Notes under the pieces: generated by a model
Databases searched by the model: none
The model's input: only the letters and a program-made list of their open reading frames with translations
What the model was told of the DNA's origin: nothing
NCBI GenBank assembly: GCA_002751075.1
Contig: NAOQ01000106.1
Location: 43,009 to 56,751 of the forward strand
Length of the DNA: 13,743 bases
Reading direction: 5' to 3'
DNA from: Ichthyophonus hoferi
Taxonomy: Eukaryota > Opisthokonta > Ichthyosporea > Ichthyophonida > Ichthyophonidae
Position numbers and translations under genes: made by a program
Shown: one piece after another, positions 1-9,774 of the stretch
Position numbering within the stretch: position 1 is the stretch's first letter
Layout of the letters: the number at the start of each line of letters is the position of its first letter

Positions 1-48
1 ACACACACATATTCCTATATATAGACACTAGGTAATGGTATATATATA

Positions 49-100
49 TTTCTTTTTCTTTTTCTCTTTCTATTTCTCTTTCTCTTTCTCTTTTTTTCTA
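49..100 (+). repeat. (TTTCTC)n-like polypyrimidine tract before exon 1
   Basis: Nearly uninterrupted T/C with repeating TTTCTC and TTTCT units runs to within a few bases of the acceptor at 105. It is a simple repeat that would also act as an unusually long polypyrimidine tract. Confidence 0.8.
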
Positions 101-105
101 TATAG

Positions 106-213
106 GCCCATCAGAATTACAATACAATGAATCAATGAGTAATTGGGACATGTGGGAGCATACACTGTCAAAGACAGATGATGTTGTTAATCTCGGCCAG
201 GATTATCTTGATT
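106..213 (+). CDS. Exon 1 of the visible part
   Basis: The acceptor is a long pyrimidine tract ending in tatag at 105, and the donor is gtaagtg at 214. It holds two bases of a split codon and then residues 1-35 (PSELQYNESM... to QDYLD). An in-frame ATG at 135 could be the start codon if the upstream part is untranslated, but the frame is open back through the acceptor. This is therefore taken as an internal or unresolved first exon. Confidence 0.7.
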
Positions 214-3200
214 GTAAGTGTGGGATCTTCAAACTTACTTTCTTTCCCATTCTTTGTTGTCTTTCTCTTTTTTTCTCTCTCTTACTTTCATTATCACCCT
301 ATCTCCCCCTTTATCCCTTTATATGTATTCTAGATTGTATATAATTTTCTTCTTTGAAAGGATAGTTCGTTATGAAAGCATCCCAGAAATACTTTTAAAT
401 GGTAGATATATTCTAAATCATACAGTCTATTGAGTCTTGTAGGCCAATCGTTGACTAGAATTCCGAGTAATGTGATTGACTAATTTCAATAAATAAGTTA
501 TAGATGTTAATTGGATTTGTCTAATTTGGTATCACTACAACCATATATATACGGCTATCACAATAGATTATATTATATTGGATTGCGTTATACTTTATTG
601 TTGCCGTTTTCCATACACTGAAAATGACTACATTTTAGGCGTTCAATGATTCCACGTCTTTAAAAACGTTAAAATATATTATTAAATTCTATTGGACCCT
701 ATTCCATGTTTGTTTTTTAATTGGTTCATGACTATCAAATAATATAGCTGTGGTAGTAGTGACTATAGACCCTTAGCACGAAACATATAGCAATGTTAAT
801 ATAAATTATTATTAAAATAAGTTATTATTAGTAATAATGGTAATAACAATAACAAAAATAATAATCATAAAATACAAGAAGAATAAAAACAATAATATTG
901 AAATGTCTTTGATATACAGTTAAAAAGCTACAAGATACAATTAAGAACAGAATTCATCCTGGGGAAAGGCTATTTGAAACAATAGATCCTCTTGATATAC
1001 GCTTTAAGGTTTGTATACCTAAGAGCATTCACTTTTATGTTATATGGAATTGTAATCATTGTATAATACTATACTAGAAGTATATGTGTTTCAAATGTTT
1101 TTTTAAAAGTGAACAATGCTTTTATTTATGTTTGTATGTATATTTATCATATATCGTGACAACTATTACTTTAAGGTTTATACACATCACTTCCTTTCCT
1201 TATATATATTACTTATGCATTTTTAATATTCTTATAATATACGACCAAGAATATAAATATATGAAAAAAAAAATTTAATATACATGCGATTGGGGCTAGG
1301 ATTAGCCTCCCAATAGTATCATTTATATTTTAAATTAAGCTTCATTAATTGGCTTTCATCATATAAATCACGCTATTGTGATGTTATAATAACGTAGAGG
1401 ACTGACAACCATCCACTCATATTTGAGTGGTTAGTTTGTATATTTCATATTATTGGTTCCTTACCTTGAGTTTGTTTTAAATAGTTTCAGCTATATTTTA
1501 TAAACATAACAAACCAATTAAAATGAGTATAATTTATTTGCCTTCAATTCATTACCAATTATAAACTCTTTTTCTCTTTCTATATACTATATACTATAAC
1601 CACATGCATATATTTATATATATAATCCTTTCAGGCCAAAAAGTTTTCTTCGGAAGCCAAGCATTTTAACCCAATTCTTAGTTATCAGAAAAGGACTAAA
1701 GTGCTAGTCCACCCCATGCCTTGTGCTCTGATGACCAAGGCTAATACTTTAGGTAGGTAGGGGGTATGGGTATGGTATGGTATAAAACATATATATGTGT
1801 GTGTGTTCAAGAAAACATATTTATATAAATAGTATATATTATAAAACGAATATATGATATAGAAAGTGAAAGAATATAGAATATGAAAATAATATAAAAT
1901 ATAGATATTAAAAAGGTATAGGTAGGATATAGATGTTTGCATACGTACGTGTATTTGTCAAGTAATAGGTTAATATGTAAATATAAATATCAAAACGCAT
2001 TAAATACCCGCAATAAGAATTACCTCCAATATTCTTAGCATTTATTTGTATGTTTTCAAGCGTGGTGAGTTAGCTAATATAACTAATAAACAACCAGTGA
2101 CGTTAATTAAATTTTATTTGATACATTCTTATGTGTACGTATGAGGTTTTACTGTAACTACATGGAGAACCTTGTTTACTATTGTATTACAATATAGTAT
2201 TATAGAATTCGTATATTATAATATTATGTAGTGTTATAGTTTTACGGTTTTGTATTATACTAATAAAATAATTGCCATGATAACATGTTTGCGACTGCTA
2301 CTGACAATTTTTTATGTTGAAATATTGAAAGAAAATTAACGCAATTATAACCTCAGCTAATTACCAGTACACAATATGTATATAACTACTTATAGTAACA
2401 CAAATATATAGTGATTGGATGCAAGGTTCTTCGATTAGCTGTTAATCAAATTATATCAACGCTTGGATCAAAATCATAATTGATCAGCAATGGCCTTGAC
2501 CTATGAATTAGTCTCGCTATCATCATCTCAACTACCAGTGGTCGAATTCAGATCTTCACAATCGCTCAATGAATCATATCAGTAAAACAGTATATATATA
2601 GGTGTATTATATGCCTACTATTATTCGCTATTGATGTTATAAATTAGGTATCAATTGCGATAAATCCAATTAGAAACCAATAACTATGGTCAGCCAATGA
2701 AATAGCTATGCCAACTTCATGTAAGTATATATACGAAAAAAATAACTAAAATTAAGTTTATATTTAATTCCTTAAAAACTACTGGAATTAATTGTTAGAT
2801 TAATTAGACATTCAACTACAAAACCTATTGATCCATATTTACTTTACTATTGATACAAAATAGTCGCCGCTATTTTTAATATCATCTATCTGGTTATTTG
2901 TGTCTTAATCTTAACATACTCTACCATACTATACTATATTTTATTGCACTGTACTATACTGTACTATACTATATTATATCACACTACATTACACTATACT
3001 ATACCACTCTATTCTAGCTAGTTATTTATATCCTAATATTATATACCAACACAGGTGTGTTTCAGGGGAAGTATATCTTATCTAACCCAGACCATCTTCA
3101 TTATAAAAATCCTCGATTTATGAAAGAGGTATGTGATTTAATGTTAATATATTTTCCGCATGATATTATAATTAATAATCTAATCAATAACTCTTGTGTC

Positions 3201-6200
3201 GATTTTCTTTTGACATACTGTGTGTGTATTTGGGCATATATAATGGGTAGAAACAAGGCAAATATAGGGTCAACATAATGTATTCCCTCTTGCTTTTAAG
3301 TTTATTTTAAGCTTTTACCCTGATCATGACGCATGTCAGGTGGCGGACTATAATGTAAACAAAATGACCTCTCAACCGCACAGTGATTACTGTATACTGT
3401 TATAAATTTAGGTGATACAATGAGATTGAATTCGGATCAAACTTTATACCTAATATAATATAATATACAAGAATTAATCTTAATTTGAATTATTACCTTG
3501 TAGGTTTATTTAATAATTTTTACTATTTAATGAATAGCAGATAATAAATTAATAGAATATACGTTATATTCTAATTAAAATAAATAAATAAGGAATCACT
3601 GTAATGGATTACATCTGTTCCAGCAACATTTACTAATTCCTCCTGTACACTATATCCCTATAGCAAGTTGTTATGAGTATAAAACCCAGACATACTCATG
3701 AAGAATACAACACAGACCTGGTGAGGTAGGTGTGTGCTGAAAGGTTCTTGTAATTAGGTTTTATGTATATATATATATATATATAGGTCTAGATGGTTAC
3801 TTCACAATTTTTAGGTTTGCTGATATTTCTATATATTAAACCAGTGTAGCATAGTATACAAGCAATAATATTCTATAATACGCATAAGATAAGCAATGTA
3901 GGAGCCAATGTATTTTACTAATTACTCTAGTAAGCAGGGTTGAGGAGGGTTAGATTTAAGATACAATTTATTGGTTTATAGTTAATTATTATAATTGCTT
4001 GATAGATATATGTATATATGACACAATATATACCTAATATAGTGTATTGCATTGTAGTGTGATCTTTAATGATATTAACAACTCTAATTGTTCAAAGAAA
4101 CTAACACACGTGTCCCTGATATTCCTTATTTTTCATCTCACCCACAACAAATCAATTTATATATATTAAGTATGAACATATACATACATATTATTACAAC
4201 AACACAACATAACATACTATATCATACCATAATTTTATATAGCTATATTACGTGGATTAATCACATTGAAACTATATATGCTGACCACATCTTTGAGAAG
4301 CTGGACTGTTACCCCAACATCAAAGCAAGATTTCCTGTAAGTAATACAATCCTGCTAAGTATTTTTATCTATTCGATGTTATGTTTTATTTATTTGTGTA
4401 TAGGCTTTGTATATGAGTATAATAATTTTTTATCGTGCTATACACATATACATACGCACGTATATACCCACATACACAAGATAGAAAGAGATACATATTT
4501 AAATAACCTGTTTTTATTATATTTATTATTCCCAATCAATCGTACTAGTCAAATTGATATAGATAATAAATATAATAAATGTATGTTAGCTTGCATTGTT
4601 GAAGAGGAACTTTGAGTTAGATATTACTTAAACATGAATAAATAAATACATAAGAAATACATGAAATACATAAGAAATCAATCAATAAACTTCTTGAAAT
4701 GACTCAGGTGTTACTACTGTGAAATTGTATAGACTAAATATACTTAACAATTTTGATGTGTTGATGTCTTGTGAAACTGATTGTAATTTAACCTGTATCC
4801 TTGAGGAATGAGTTTGAGTAAGATGTTGCTTGAACGTCATCAAATAAATCGTCATAATATATATACAGTATATACTATTTATCGTCTTAGAATCAGATAG
4901 TAAATATGATTCTTGATTGATCCTTTGAGGATATGTGTGATCGGGAAATAAAGGTACTGTAACCGAGATATATATATATATATTGAAAATTATAATTATC
5001 TATTTTCATCTAATGTCAATGTTTGGTACTAATTAAACATTAAGTAAATAGGTATTTTTTTTAGAACAAACCTGTTGGAATCAAAACGCTCACAGTACTT
5101 ATACAGTTCATTCTTTTTTTATTATTGTTATTATGTTTTCTTATTGCTAGAACGAAAAGACATCCTTCCTAATTAAATTTAATACGGATTATTTGTGAAT
5201 AATCAATGTTTCCAATTGGTTTGCAGACTACCAGACAACACCAGCCAAGTTGAACTCAGTAATATCAATACAAGTTTTATTTCCAATATATATTATATTG
5301 TAGTATATTGTATTGTATTGTATTATACTCTATTATGCTATAATGAAATATATTCTATTACGTAACAATGCAATACTTCCTATATACATAAGTGAACATT
5401 ATTTCTTGACAGGGGGGTAGTGGTACTCTGGAGTATTTCATGATACAATATAATATATATACCATTAAACATTATTGTTTGACAGGGATTTAGTAGTATA
5501 CTCTATGTACCCTAATGCAGTTTTAATTCACAGGAGAATTTGGACCAGGAAGAGATGAAAAAAAGGATAATGACTAAGATGCAAAAAAATTATGAACTTT
5601 TTAAAACTAGTGAAGGTAAATTTGGTTTTATTAATGGAATATCTACAATTGTTTCAATGGTTGCTTCAAGGGATTGTTTACGTTTAGATTCTATTAGAAA
5701 TTAAACTAACATCTTTTGTACTGAGTTTTATTCGACGTTTTGTATTATTTGGTTGTTGATTTATATTATAAGCTGGCATTTGAGAACTGTTTGTCGTTGG
5801 ACAGAATGTTTATATATGATTCTGATTAATATTATTATTACTACTATTACATTACTATTCTTATTCTTATTAATAATATCATTGCTCCCCGCCATATAGG
5901 TAAGCTAGACTTAGAGAAATCCTATATAAAAATAGACAAAATGGTCTTTACTAAGGGCCTTAAAATTCCCACGACCTTTGCAAATAGCTATGATAAAGAG
6001 GTGAGTGACAAGATAACAATTGTATTATAGTGTTTTTTGTGTTTTATTATGATTATATATATGTATATAAGTATGTATTTTTTATTAAAGTATAGGTAGT
6101 ATAGTTACCCGTTCCTAACTATATTATAAGGAAAGTCATTCATTTATTCCAATTTATATTAGATTGATTCCATCTTAGCTGTCCTATATTAGCTACATTA

Positions 6201-9200
6201 CATAAAGCTGCAAAGAGATCTCTGTTTTGCCTGACTTTAGATGTAAATGTATAGTCTATAGTAATACTATAGTAATACAATTCATCATCCTGTTAATTTA
6301 CGGCTATATGAAACCTGCAGTAGGTGGTACAGACTTACATAATTTTTTTTAATTTTCTGAGTCAACCTCAGTGAAGCCCAATTTTATAGGCATATGTGCA
6401 GATTGACAATATAAAAGTAAAAGTAAGCTTATACCCCTATTATTTAAAAGTTAAAATAGATAAATTTAAGCAATATTTGGATATGTTAATAGTAGACTAT
6501 AATAACAAGTGTTAAGTGGCCTATCTAAAAATTAAAATGTGTAAATGAAAATTAGTAAGAATACTAATTCGAATGACAAGTGGGAATATCTGCTGTTAAA
6601 ACCATGAAATGTGTGATCAAATATGTTGATGAGAGCCAGCGTGATGAACGTGTAATACAAACATGGTAGCATATATACGTAATAGTAGTAGTAATAGGAA
6701 GAAGAATAAGAAAAAGAATAGGAATAGTATTAACTATTTTCATAGTAGTAATAGTAACAGTCACAGTAGCAATAGTAATAGTACTAGTAAGAGATAGAGA
6801 GAGAGGGCAATGTAATTGTTTCTGTACACATAACAAATGTATCTACCATACATATCTGTTTTCAAATATAACACCATAAACTAACTGCAAAAGTGCCCAA
6901 TCTCTGGCATATTTCAATTGCTTGTTAGTTAATTGCATTATTTTATTTTGGAATATTAAGCTCTGTTCCACCTATAGTGTTCCTTGACGATCCATGTTTT
7001 TAAGCCCTCTCTTTGTTTTTCTTTCCTACTCTTATAGAGTGAAATGATAATCATAATATAGTAATATAACAACTATAATATATATAATAAAAGCAATCTA
7101 AGGCAGTTTAAGTATGTGTAGAACTGCGACATTATTGAAAGTGATAAAAAATGATTTTAAAACTTTAATTTGTTAAGGACTATCAGAAATAGTAGTACTA
7201 CTGTTGTATTGAATTCTATTGGACATACAATTTCTCTATCTTTGATTAATTGATCTAGATAGCTATCACTAGGTAAAGAACAGGTTAAAGGCTTTGTGAC
7301 TTCCGTGTGCAGTACACACAATTGTCTTGAATTCAGAGACACCTTAAACTTCTTCCCATGCAACTTGAAAATTGTTTGTCTTGCCTGTATTTATGTGTAT
7401 AACCTATTTTATACAATAATATTATTATATATGTTAACAGATGGTTAGCATGTTATATCAATATGTTTTATATAAATAATAGTAATCATATATTATGCAT
7501 AACGTCCTATTGTTTTACATCAATATTGCCTGGCATATGCCAGTGTAACTTGTTATTATATACACCATATATATGTTTTCTAAATCAGATAATAATTAAA
7601 GACTAATTAACATAATCATACTATAGACATATGTTTGGATTAATCTTAGTGTGCATTATTTGGTTATCATTGATTATCACAGTCTATACGTGCAGGCGGA
7701 TATATGTAGCTCTATAGATAAGAGCGGGAAAAAGACAGGGGGGAAAAACCAAAAATAAAATAAAATTGGAAATTATAATAATCTATGGTAGTTCTAGTGA
7801 CTTGTTCACGGGCTCAAGGGCTTCAATCAAGTGTTGTATGGAAATGTCTCTTTGGGCTAGCAATAGAGGCAGCTTTTAACACTGATCTGCCTTCAATATA
7901 AATTTGACACGAGTATGATTTAAGGGAAGGCATGCATTTTAGTTGTATCCTTAGCTGTCTATAGTAGTTATAGTTATCTATTAATTGAGGAGTGATTCCT
8001 GCCTTAATTTGCTTAAATGAAATTGTACAATTGATTAACACCCACTAGCCATGGGAAATTATGCATAGAACTGAACAATTATTAAGGTGATTCACGTTAA
8101 TATTTCTCAGGTTATCAATTGATGACTTTATTATTATTACTATTATTATTACTTAATGGCGTAGGCAATAAGCTCCAAGTTCTATGATGTAGAATGACCT
8201 ATAGGTCAACAACTTAAAATCAAATACAAAACATAGAGCAATAAGACCCAGGGCTCAAATGGGTTCTAAAACATGTCTATATACTTTTATTGAGGTCAGG
8301 GTATGATTAGGATAAAGTTATATTACGAACAGATTACAGTTATCACATGCTAGAATAATCTGTAGGTGGCAATGATGAATTATCCAAAGCCTTGGTCTTG
8401 TGAGTAAATGAGAACAATGCATCTATGAATATCAATACTATTATCTATCATAACACAATCTGTTAGAAATAAGTATTGCAAGGCTGTAGAGTTATTGTTA
8501 AAAGCTGCTGAACTTCTCTTATCTAAAATTATTTATTAATTACTTACGGGATCACTGTTATGAACTGACTTGATTTGGATGAATTATCTTGGAGTGGCAT
8601 TTAACATTAATCTCAGGTATTCTCTGATTGGAACATTGAGGTTGGGCCAACTCTTTTTTGTCAGCCTACATGTTCAATAGTAATTGCTAATAATATTAAA
8701 TGATTATAGCTGTACAAAGAAACCTAATATGATTATAATCTTCCTTTTTTATAACACAATCTTATCATACAACCCTGTAGGTGTTCAGAACTTTAGGGCT
8801 TCAGCGAGTTCCTCTTAAAATATATAACGAAAATAATCAGTTGCTGAACATACAAGAGCCAATTGAAGATGAAGCCCTGGTGTCAGTCACAGTACAGGTA
8901 AATATAATTGTAAATATAATAATATGACCTGCCTCCATTTTCTTTCAGTACATTTTATTGTCATTCTAGTTAGTCACATAAGTTCAATTCAGTGATGTTT
9001 TTGAAATTAGGAATAATGAAACAACATTTAGGATCATATGTGATAGATAGGCCTAGTTAGATTAGAGCCATATTAATTTTCTGACCAATATTTGTCTTAT
9101 TTTAGGTTAAAGAAATATAAGAGTGTTTCACAGCTTATTTCATAATTAATTGTCTTAACTGTTTCTAAGTCTCACCTTGTGAACTGAACCGATATTCAAA

Positions 9201-9774
9201 TTAAGGTACTTAGATTAATAAGCAACAATGTATGAGCTATTAAAACCCATATCAAATACTGCTTGGTTTGGGCTTATATGTACTGTATATTGAATTCAAG
9301 GTTAGCAAATGGTGTCATACGTATACATTGTGTTTACTTACAACTAATTAAAAAATACCGCAATTAATCTTACTACATACTAGAGTACTCCATATGTGAA
9401 ATACACTAGAATAATCTATGTGACAGAAGGCTTTGTATTTCTGCATTAAAATATATCTGGAAAGACACTTCATAATAGATATGATTAATATCATTATAGT
9501 GGATATATAGTTGCTTACTTTGATCTAACATGTTCATGTTCTATATTTCTATATATCCAGATACGTAATAGCAATAGGCATGTATAAGCATATGTAACCA
9601 TGTACTCTCGATTTCATAGTATTAACCTCCTTGTCCCCACAGATTATACCTTGGATACATTATCGACAATTTGGTCTTAAACTTCACCTATTGGAGGTTG
9701 TAATGTTAAAAAAAACCATCAGAAAACTAGAAAAATCAAAAATTCCAGAAATTAACACACAAGATAACAAATAA
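106..9774 (+). CDS. Multi-exon gene of unknown family, 3' part (at least 11 exons, 336 residues to the stop)
   Basis: Eleven plus-strand exons join without a phase conflict: 106-213, 366-401, 920-1008, 1635-1752, 3055-3128, 3664-3725, 4243-4336, 5534-5615, 5900-6000, 8781-8897 and 9643-9774. All ten introns are GT-AG, with donors such as gtaagt, gtatgt, gtaggt and gtgagt, and intron phases 1,1,0,1,0,2,0,1,0,0. Residue numbers run from the first whole codon at 108. The N-terminal part (1-77) is acidic and mixed. Residues 78-150 are rich in short beta-like stretches. Residues 160-182 form a likely amphipathic helix (SYITWINHIE onward). Residues 194-221 are a Lys/Glu-rich helix, residues 222-323 are again strand-rich, and the basic tail ends in DNK. 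No signal peptide or membrane segment is visible. I do not recognise the family; a distant OB-fold DNA-binding protein is possible. The intact splice sites and frame over 9.7 kb argue for a living gene. The true start is not determined, because the first exon is open upstream of its Met codon at 135. Confidence 0.8.
366..401 (+). CDS. Exon 2, a 36-nt micro-exon
   Basis: This exon codes for residues FRYESIPEILLN, with split codons at both ends. The upstream AG at 359-360 would bring in a stop, whereas the AG at 364-365 keeps the frame, so that one was chosen. The donor is gtagat at 402. Confidence 0.7.
402..919 (+). other. Intron 2, no gene seen
   Basis: This is AT-rich intron sequence. The stretch from about 785 to 895 is dominated by AAT/ATA trinucleotides. 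I see no open frame beyond chance and no recognisable element. Confidence 0.6.
920..1008 (+). CDS. Exon 3
   Basis: The acceptor is gatatacag and the donor is the weak gtttgt. It codes for residues 48-77, starting VKKLQDTIKN and ending DPLDIRFK. The reading is clean and phase-consistent on both sides. Confidence 0.75.
1009..1634 (+). other. Intron 3 with a small hairpin
   Basis: This is AT-rich intron sequence. A short perfect inverted repeat, CCACTCA at 1413-1419 and TGAGTGG at 1424-1430, could form a 7-bp stem with a 4-nt loop. A second imperfect one surrounds 1289-1315 (ttggggcta and tagcctcccaa). The plus-strand ORF at 1084-1278 is low-complexity chance reading. Confidence 0.55.
1635..1752 (+). 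CDS. Exon 4
   Basis: The acceptor is cctttcag and the donor gtaggt. It codes for residues 78-116, from AKKFSSEAKH to LMTKANTL, with Gly117 split across the intron. It is noticeably less AT-rich than its flanks. Confidence 0.8.
1753..3054 (+). other. Intron 4 (1.3 kb)
   Basis: This is AT-rich and contains no supported gene. The minus-strand ORF over 1685-1942 is Tyr/Ile-rich low-complexity sequence overlapping exon 4, and is rejected. The 3' end carries the ctata/cacta minisatellite listed separately. Confidence 0.6.
2915..3012 (+). repeat. Degenerate CTATA/CTGTA pentamer-like repeat
   Basis: About 100 bp of alternating units such as actatactata, cactgtactatactgtacta and acactacatt. It is an interrupted simple repeat immediately upstream of the exon 5 acceptor region. 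Confidence 0.7.
3055..3128 (+). CDS. Exon 5
   Basis: The acceptor is ccaacacag at 3054 and the donor gtatgt. It codes for residues 118-141 (VFQGKYILSN to PRFMKE). A second AG at 3064-3065 would break the frame, so the first is used. Confidence 0.8.
3129..3663 (+). other. Intron 5, no gene seen
   Basis: This is AT-rich intron sequence. A slightly less AT-rich patch at 3330-3390 (around gtggcggact) contains no exon consistent with the phases on either side. Confidence 0.55.
3664..3725 (+). CDS. Exon 6
   Basis: The acceptor is atccctatag and the donor gtaggtg. It codes for residues 142-161 (QVVMSIKPRH to NTDLV). It is required to bring exon 7 into frame, because it supplies the two bases of Ser162. 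Confidence 0.8.
3766..3785 (+). repeat. (TA)n microsatellite in intron 6
   Basis: Ten perfect TA dinucleotides, an ordinary length-variable microsatellite. The rest of intron 6 (3726-4242) shows only AT-rich sequence with scattered short tandem motifs. Confidence 0.85.
4243..4336 (+). CDS. Exon 7
   Basis: The acceptor is ttttatatag and the donor gtaagt. It codes for residues 163-193, including SYITWINHIE and DHIFEKLDCY. A helix rich in Ile, Trp and acidic residues is predicted by eye. A longer open frame around it (4088-4615) is intron read-through and not coding. Confidence 0.8.
4337..5533 (+). other. Intron 7 with two pairs of old internal duplications
   Basis: No coding exon fits between exons 7 and 8, which are both phase 0. 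The candidate at 5227-5262 contains an in-frame stop. The intron holds a (TA)n run near 4968-4982, a TATTG-type run at about 5287-5330, and two duplicated segments. The first pair is 4598-4650 against 4801-4850; the second is 5381-5445 against 5455-5512. Confidence 0.6.
5381..5512 (+). repeat. Imperfect tandem duplication (~65 bp, two copies)
   Basis: Both copies contain the order tatata-c-a, aacattatt, ttgacaggg, tagt and ctct. The first is around 5381-5445 and the second around 5455-5512. Each carries a ttgacag/gg that looks like a splice acceptor just upstream of the true exon 8 acceptor. Confidence 0.55.
5534..5615 (+). CDS. Exon 8
   Basis: The acceptor is taattcacag and the donor gtaaat. 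It codes for residues 194-220, a highly charged Lys/Glu/Met helix (ENLDQEEMKK to FKTSE). Confidence 0.8.
5672..5735 (+). repeat. Segment of intron 8 resembling the gene's own 3' end
   Basis: The sequence attgttt...gtttag...ttag-aaat-aaacta-catct-ttgtactgag is matched, in order, just after the stop codon at 9774-9840. The best block is ttgtactgagttttattcga against ttgtaccgagttctatctga (4 differences in 20). Confidence 0.5.
5900..6000 (+). CDS. Exon 9
   Basis: The acceptor is gccatatag and the donor gtgagt. It codes for residues 222-254 (KLDLEKSYIK to ANSYDKE), with Gly221 split across intron 8. It begins a second strand-rich stretch. Confidence 0.8.
6680..6795 (+). repeat. Interrupted GTA/ATA trinucleotide tract
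   Basis: There are repeated agtagtaat, agtaatagtaac and agcaatagtaatagt units with an aagaagaataag patch, ending in a short GA run. The minus-strand ORF over 6564-6836 is the translation of this simple repeat (Thr/Ile-rich) and is not a gene. Confidence 0.75.
7157..7384 (-). other. Exon-like minus-strand open frame inside intron 9, unrecognised
   Basis: Reading the minus strand, an acceptor-like cataaatacag ends at 7385. It is followed by 75 open codons (ARQTIFKLHG..., ...SDSYLDQLIK..., ...NKLKF) and a stop at 7157-7159. Unlike the other chance frames in the introns, its amino-acid mix is protein-like, with few low-complexity runs. It has no ATG near the front and no convincing upstream exon on the minus strand. 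It could be a relic exon, a fragment of a mobile element, or chance. Confidence 0.2.
7530..7543. repeat. Perfect 14-bp palindrome CTGGCATATGCCAG
   Basis: This is a perfect dyad with no spacer, noticeably richer in G and C than the sequence around it. It might be a binding site for a dimeric factor, or chance. Confidence 0.6.
8366..8756 (-). repeat. Dispersed ~400-bp repeat, copy D (inverted, in intron 9)
   Basis: Read on the minus strand, it starts TGTTATAAAA at 8756. It matches the other copies in order: gctataatcatttaatattatt (8689-8710), tgttaaatgcca (8595-8606), a block ending ccaaatcaag, agtgatccc, and an end like the attcccaa terminus near 8366. The left half (as read) aligns well by eye and the right half is more diverged. 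It is one fossil copy of the family also seen at 10046, 11662 and 12552. Confidence 0.5.
8781..8897 (+). CDS. Exon 10
   Basis: The acceptor is accctgtag and the donor gtaaat. It is exactly 39 codons, residues 255-293 (VFRTLGLQRV to VSVTVQ). It follows the 2.78-kb intron 9; both flanking introns are phase 0, so it can be skipped without a frameshift. Confidence 0.8.
8898..9642 (+). other. Intron 10, no gene seen
   Basis: This is AT-rich intron sequence between phase-0 exons. No additional exon, RNA gene or copy of the dispersed repeat was found in it. Confidence 0.6.
9643..9774 (+). CDS. Exon 11, terminal exon with TAA stop
   Basis: The acceptor is gtccccacag, the strongest in the gene. It codes for residues 294-336 (IIPWIHYRQF to NTQDNK), then TAA at 9772-9774. 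The segment PWIHYRQFGLKLHLLEVV reads as two beta strands with a turn, and the last 23 residues are lysine-rich and probably flexible. Confidence 0.82.
   Translation: MIPWIHYRQFGLKLHLLEVVMLKKTIRKLEKSKIPEINTQDNK

Larger units (their letters stand above)
6001..8780 (+). other. Intron 9 (2.78 kb), the largest intron
   Basis: The intron joins phase-0 exons 9 and 10. From left to right it contains AT-rich sequence, a GTA/ATA trinucleotide tract at 6680-6795 followed by a GA run, a minus-strand exon-like ORF at 7157-7384, a 14-bp perfect palindrome at 7530-7543, a second minus-strand ORF at 7823-8041, a (TTA)n run at 8128-8153, and an inverted copy of the dispersed 400-bp repeat at about 8366-8756. 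I found no plus-strand exon that keeps the frame. Confidence 0.6.

Noticed and set aside
218-433. Plus-strand ORF overlapping exons 1-2
   Set aside because: It is the translation of the pyrimidine-rich intron 1 (Leu/Ser/Phe runs) in a different frame from the spliced exons.
1685-1942. 85-codon minus-strand ORF
   Set aside because: It is antisense to exon 4 at one end and otherwise Tyr/Ile/Phe low-complexity sequence from AT-rich intron.
4088-4615. A 175-codon plus-strand open frame
   Set aside because: It contains true exon 7 (4243-4336) but elsewhere is intron sequence reading as low-complexity Tyr/Ile/His-rich peptide. It starts from a non-ATG codon, and the phases of exons 6 to 8 require splicing at 4242 and 4337.
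5228-5262. Possible extra exon between exons 7 and 8 (after ggtttgcag)
   Set aside because: In the required phase 0 it contains a TGA, and exons 7 and 8 already join in frame without it.
6564-6836. 90-codon minus-strand ORF
   Set aside because: It is the translation of an interrupted trinucleotide repeat, giving Thr/Ile/Val runs.
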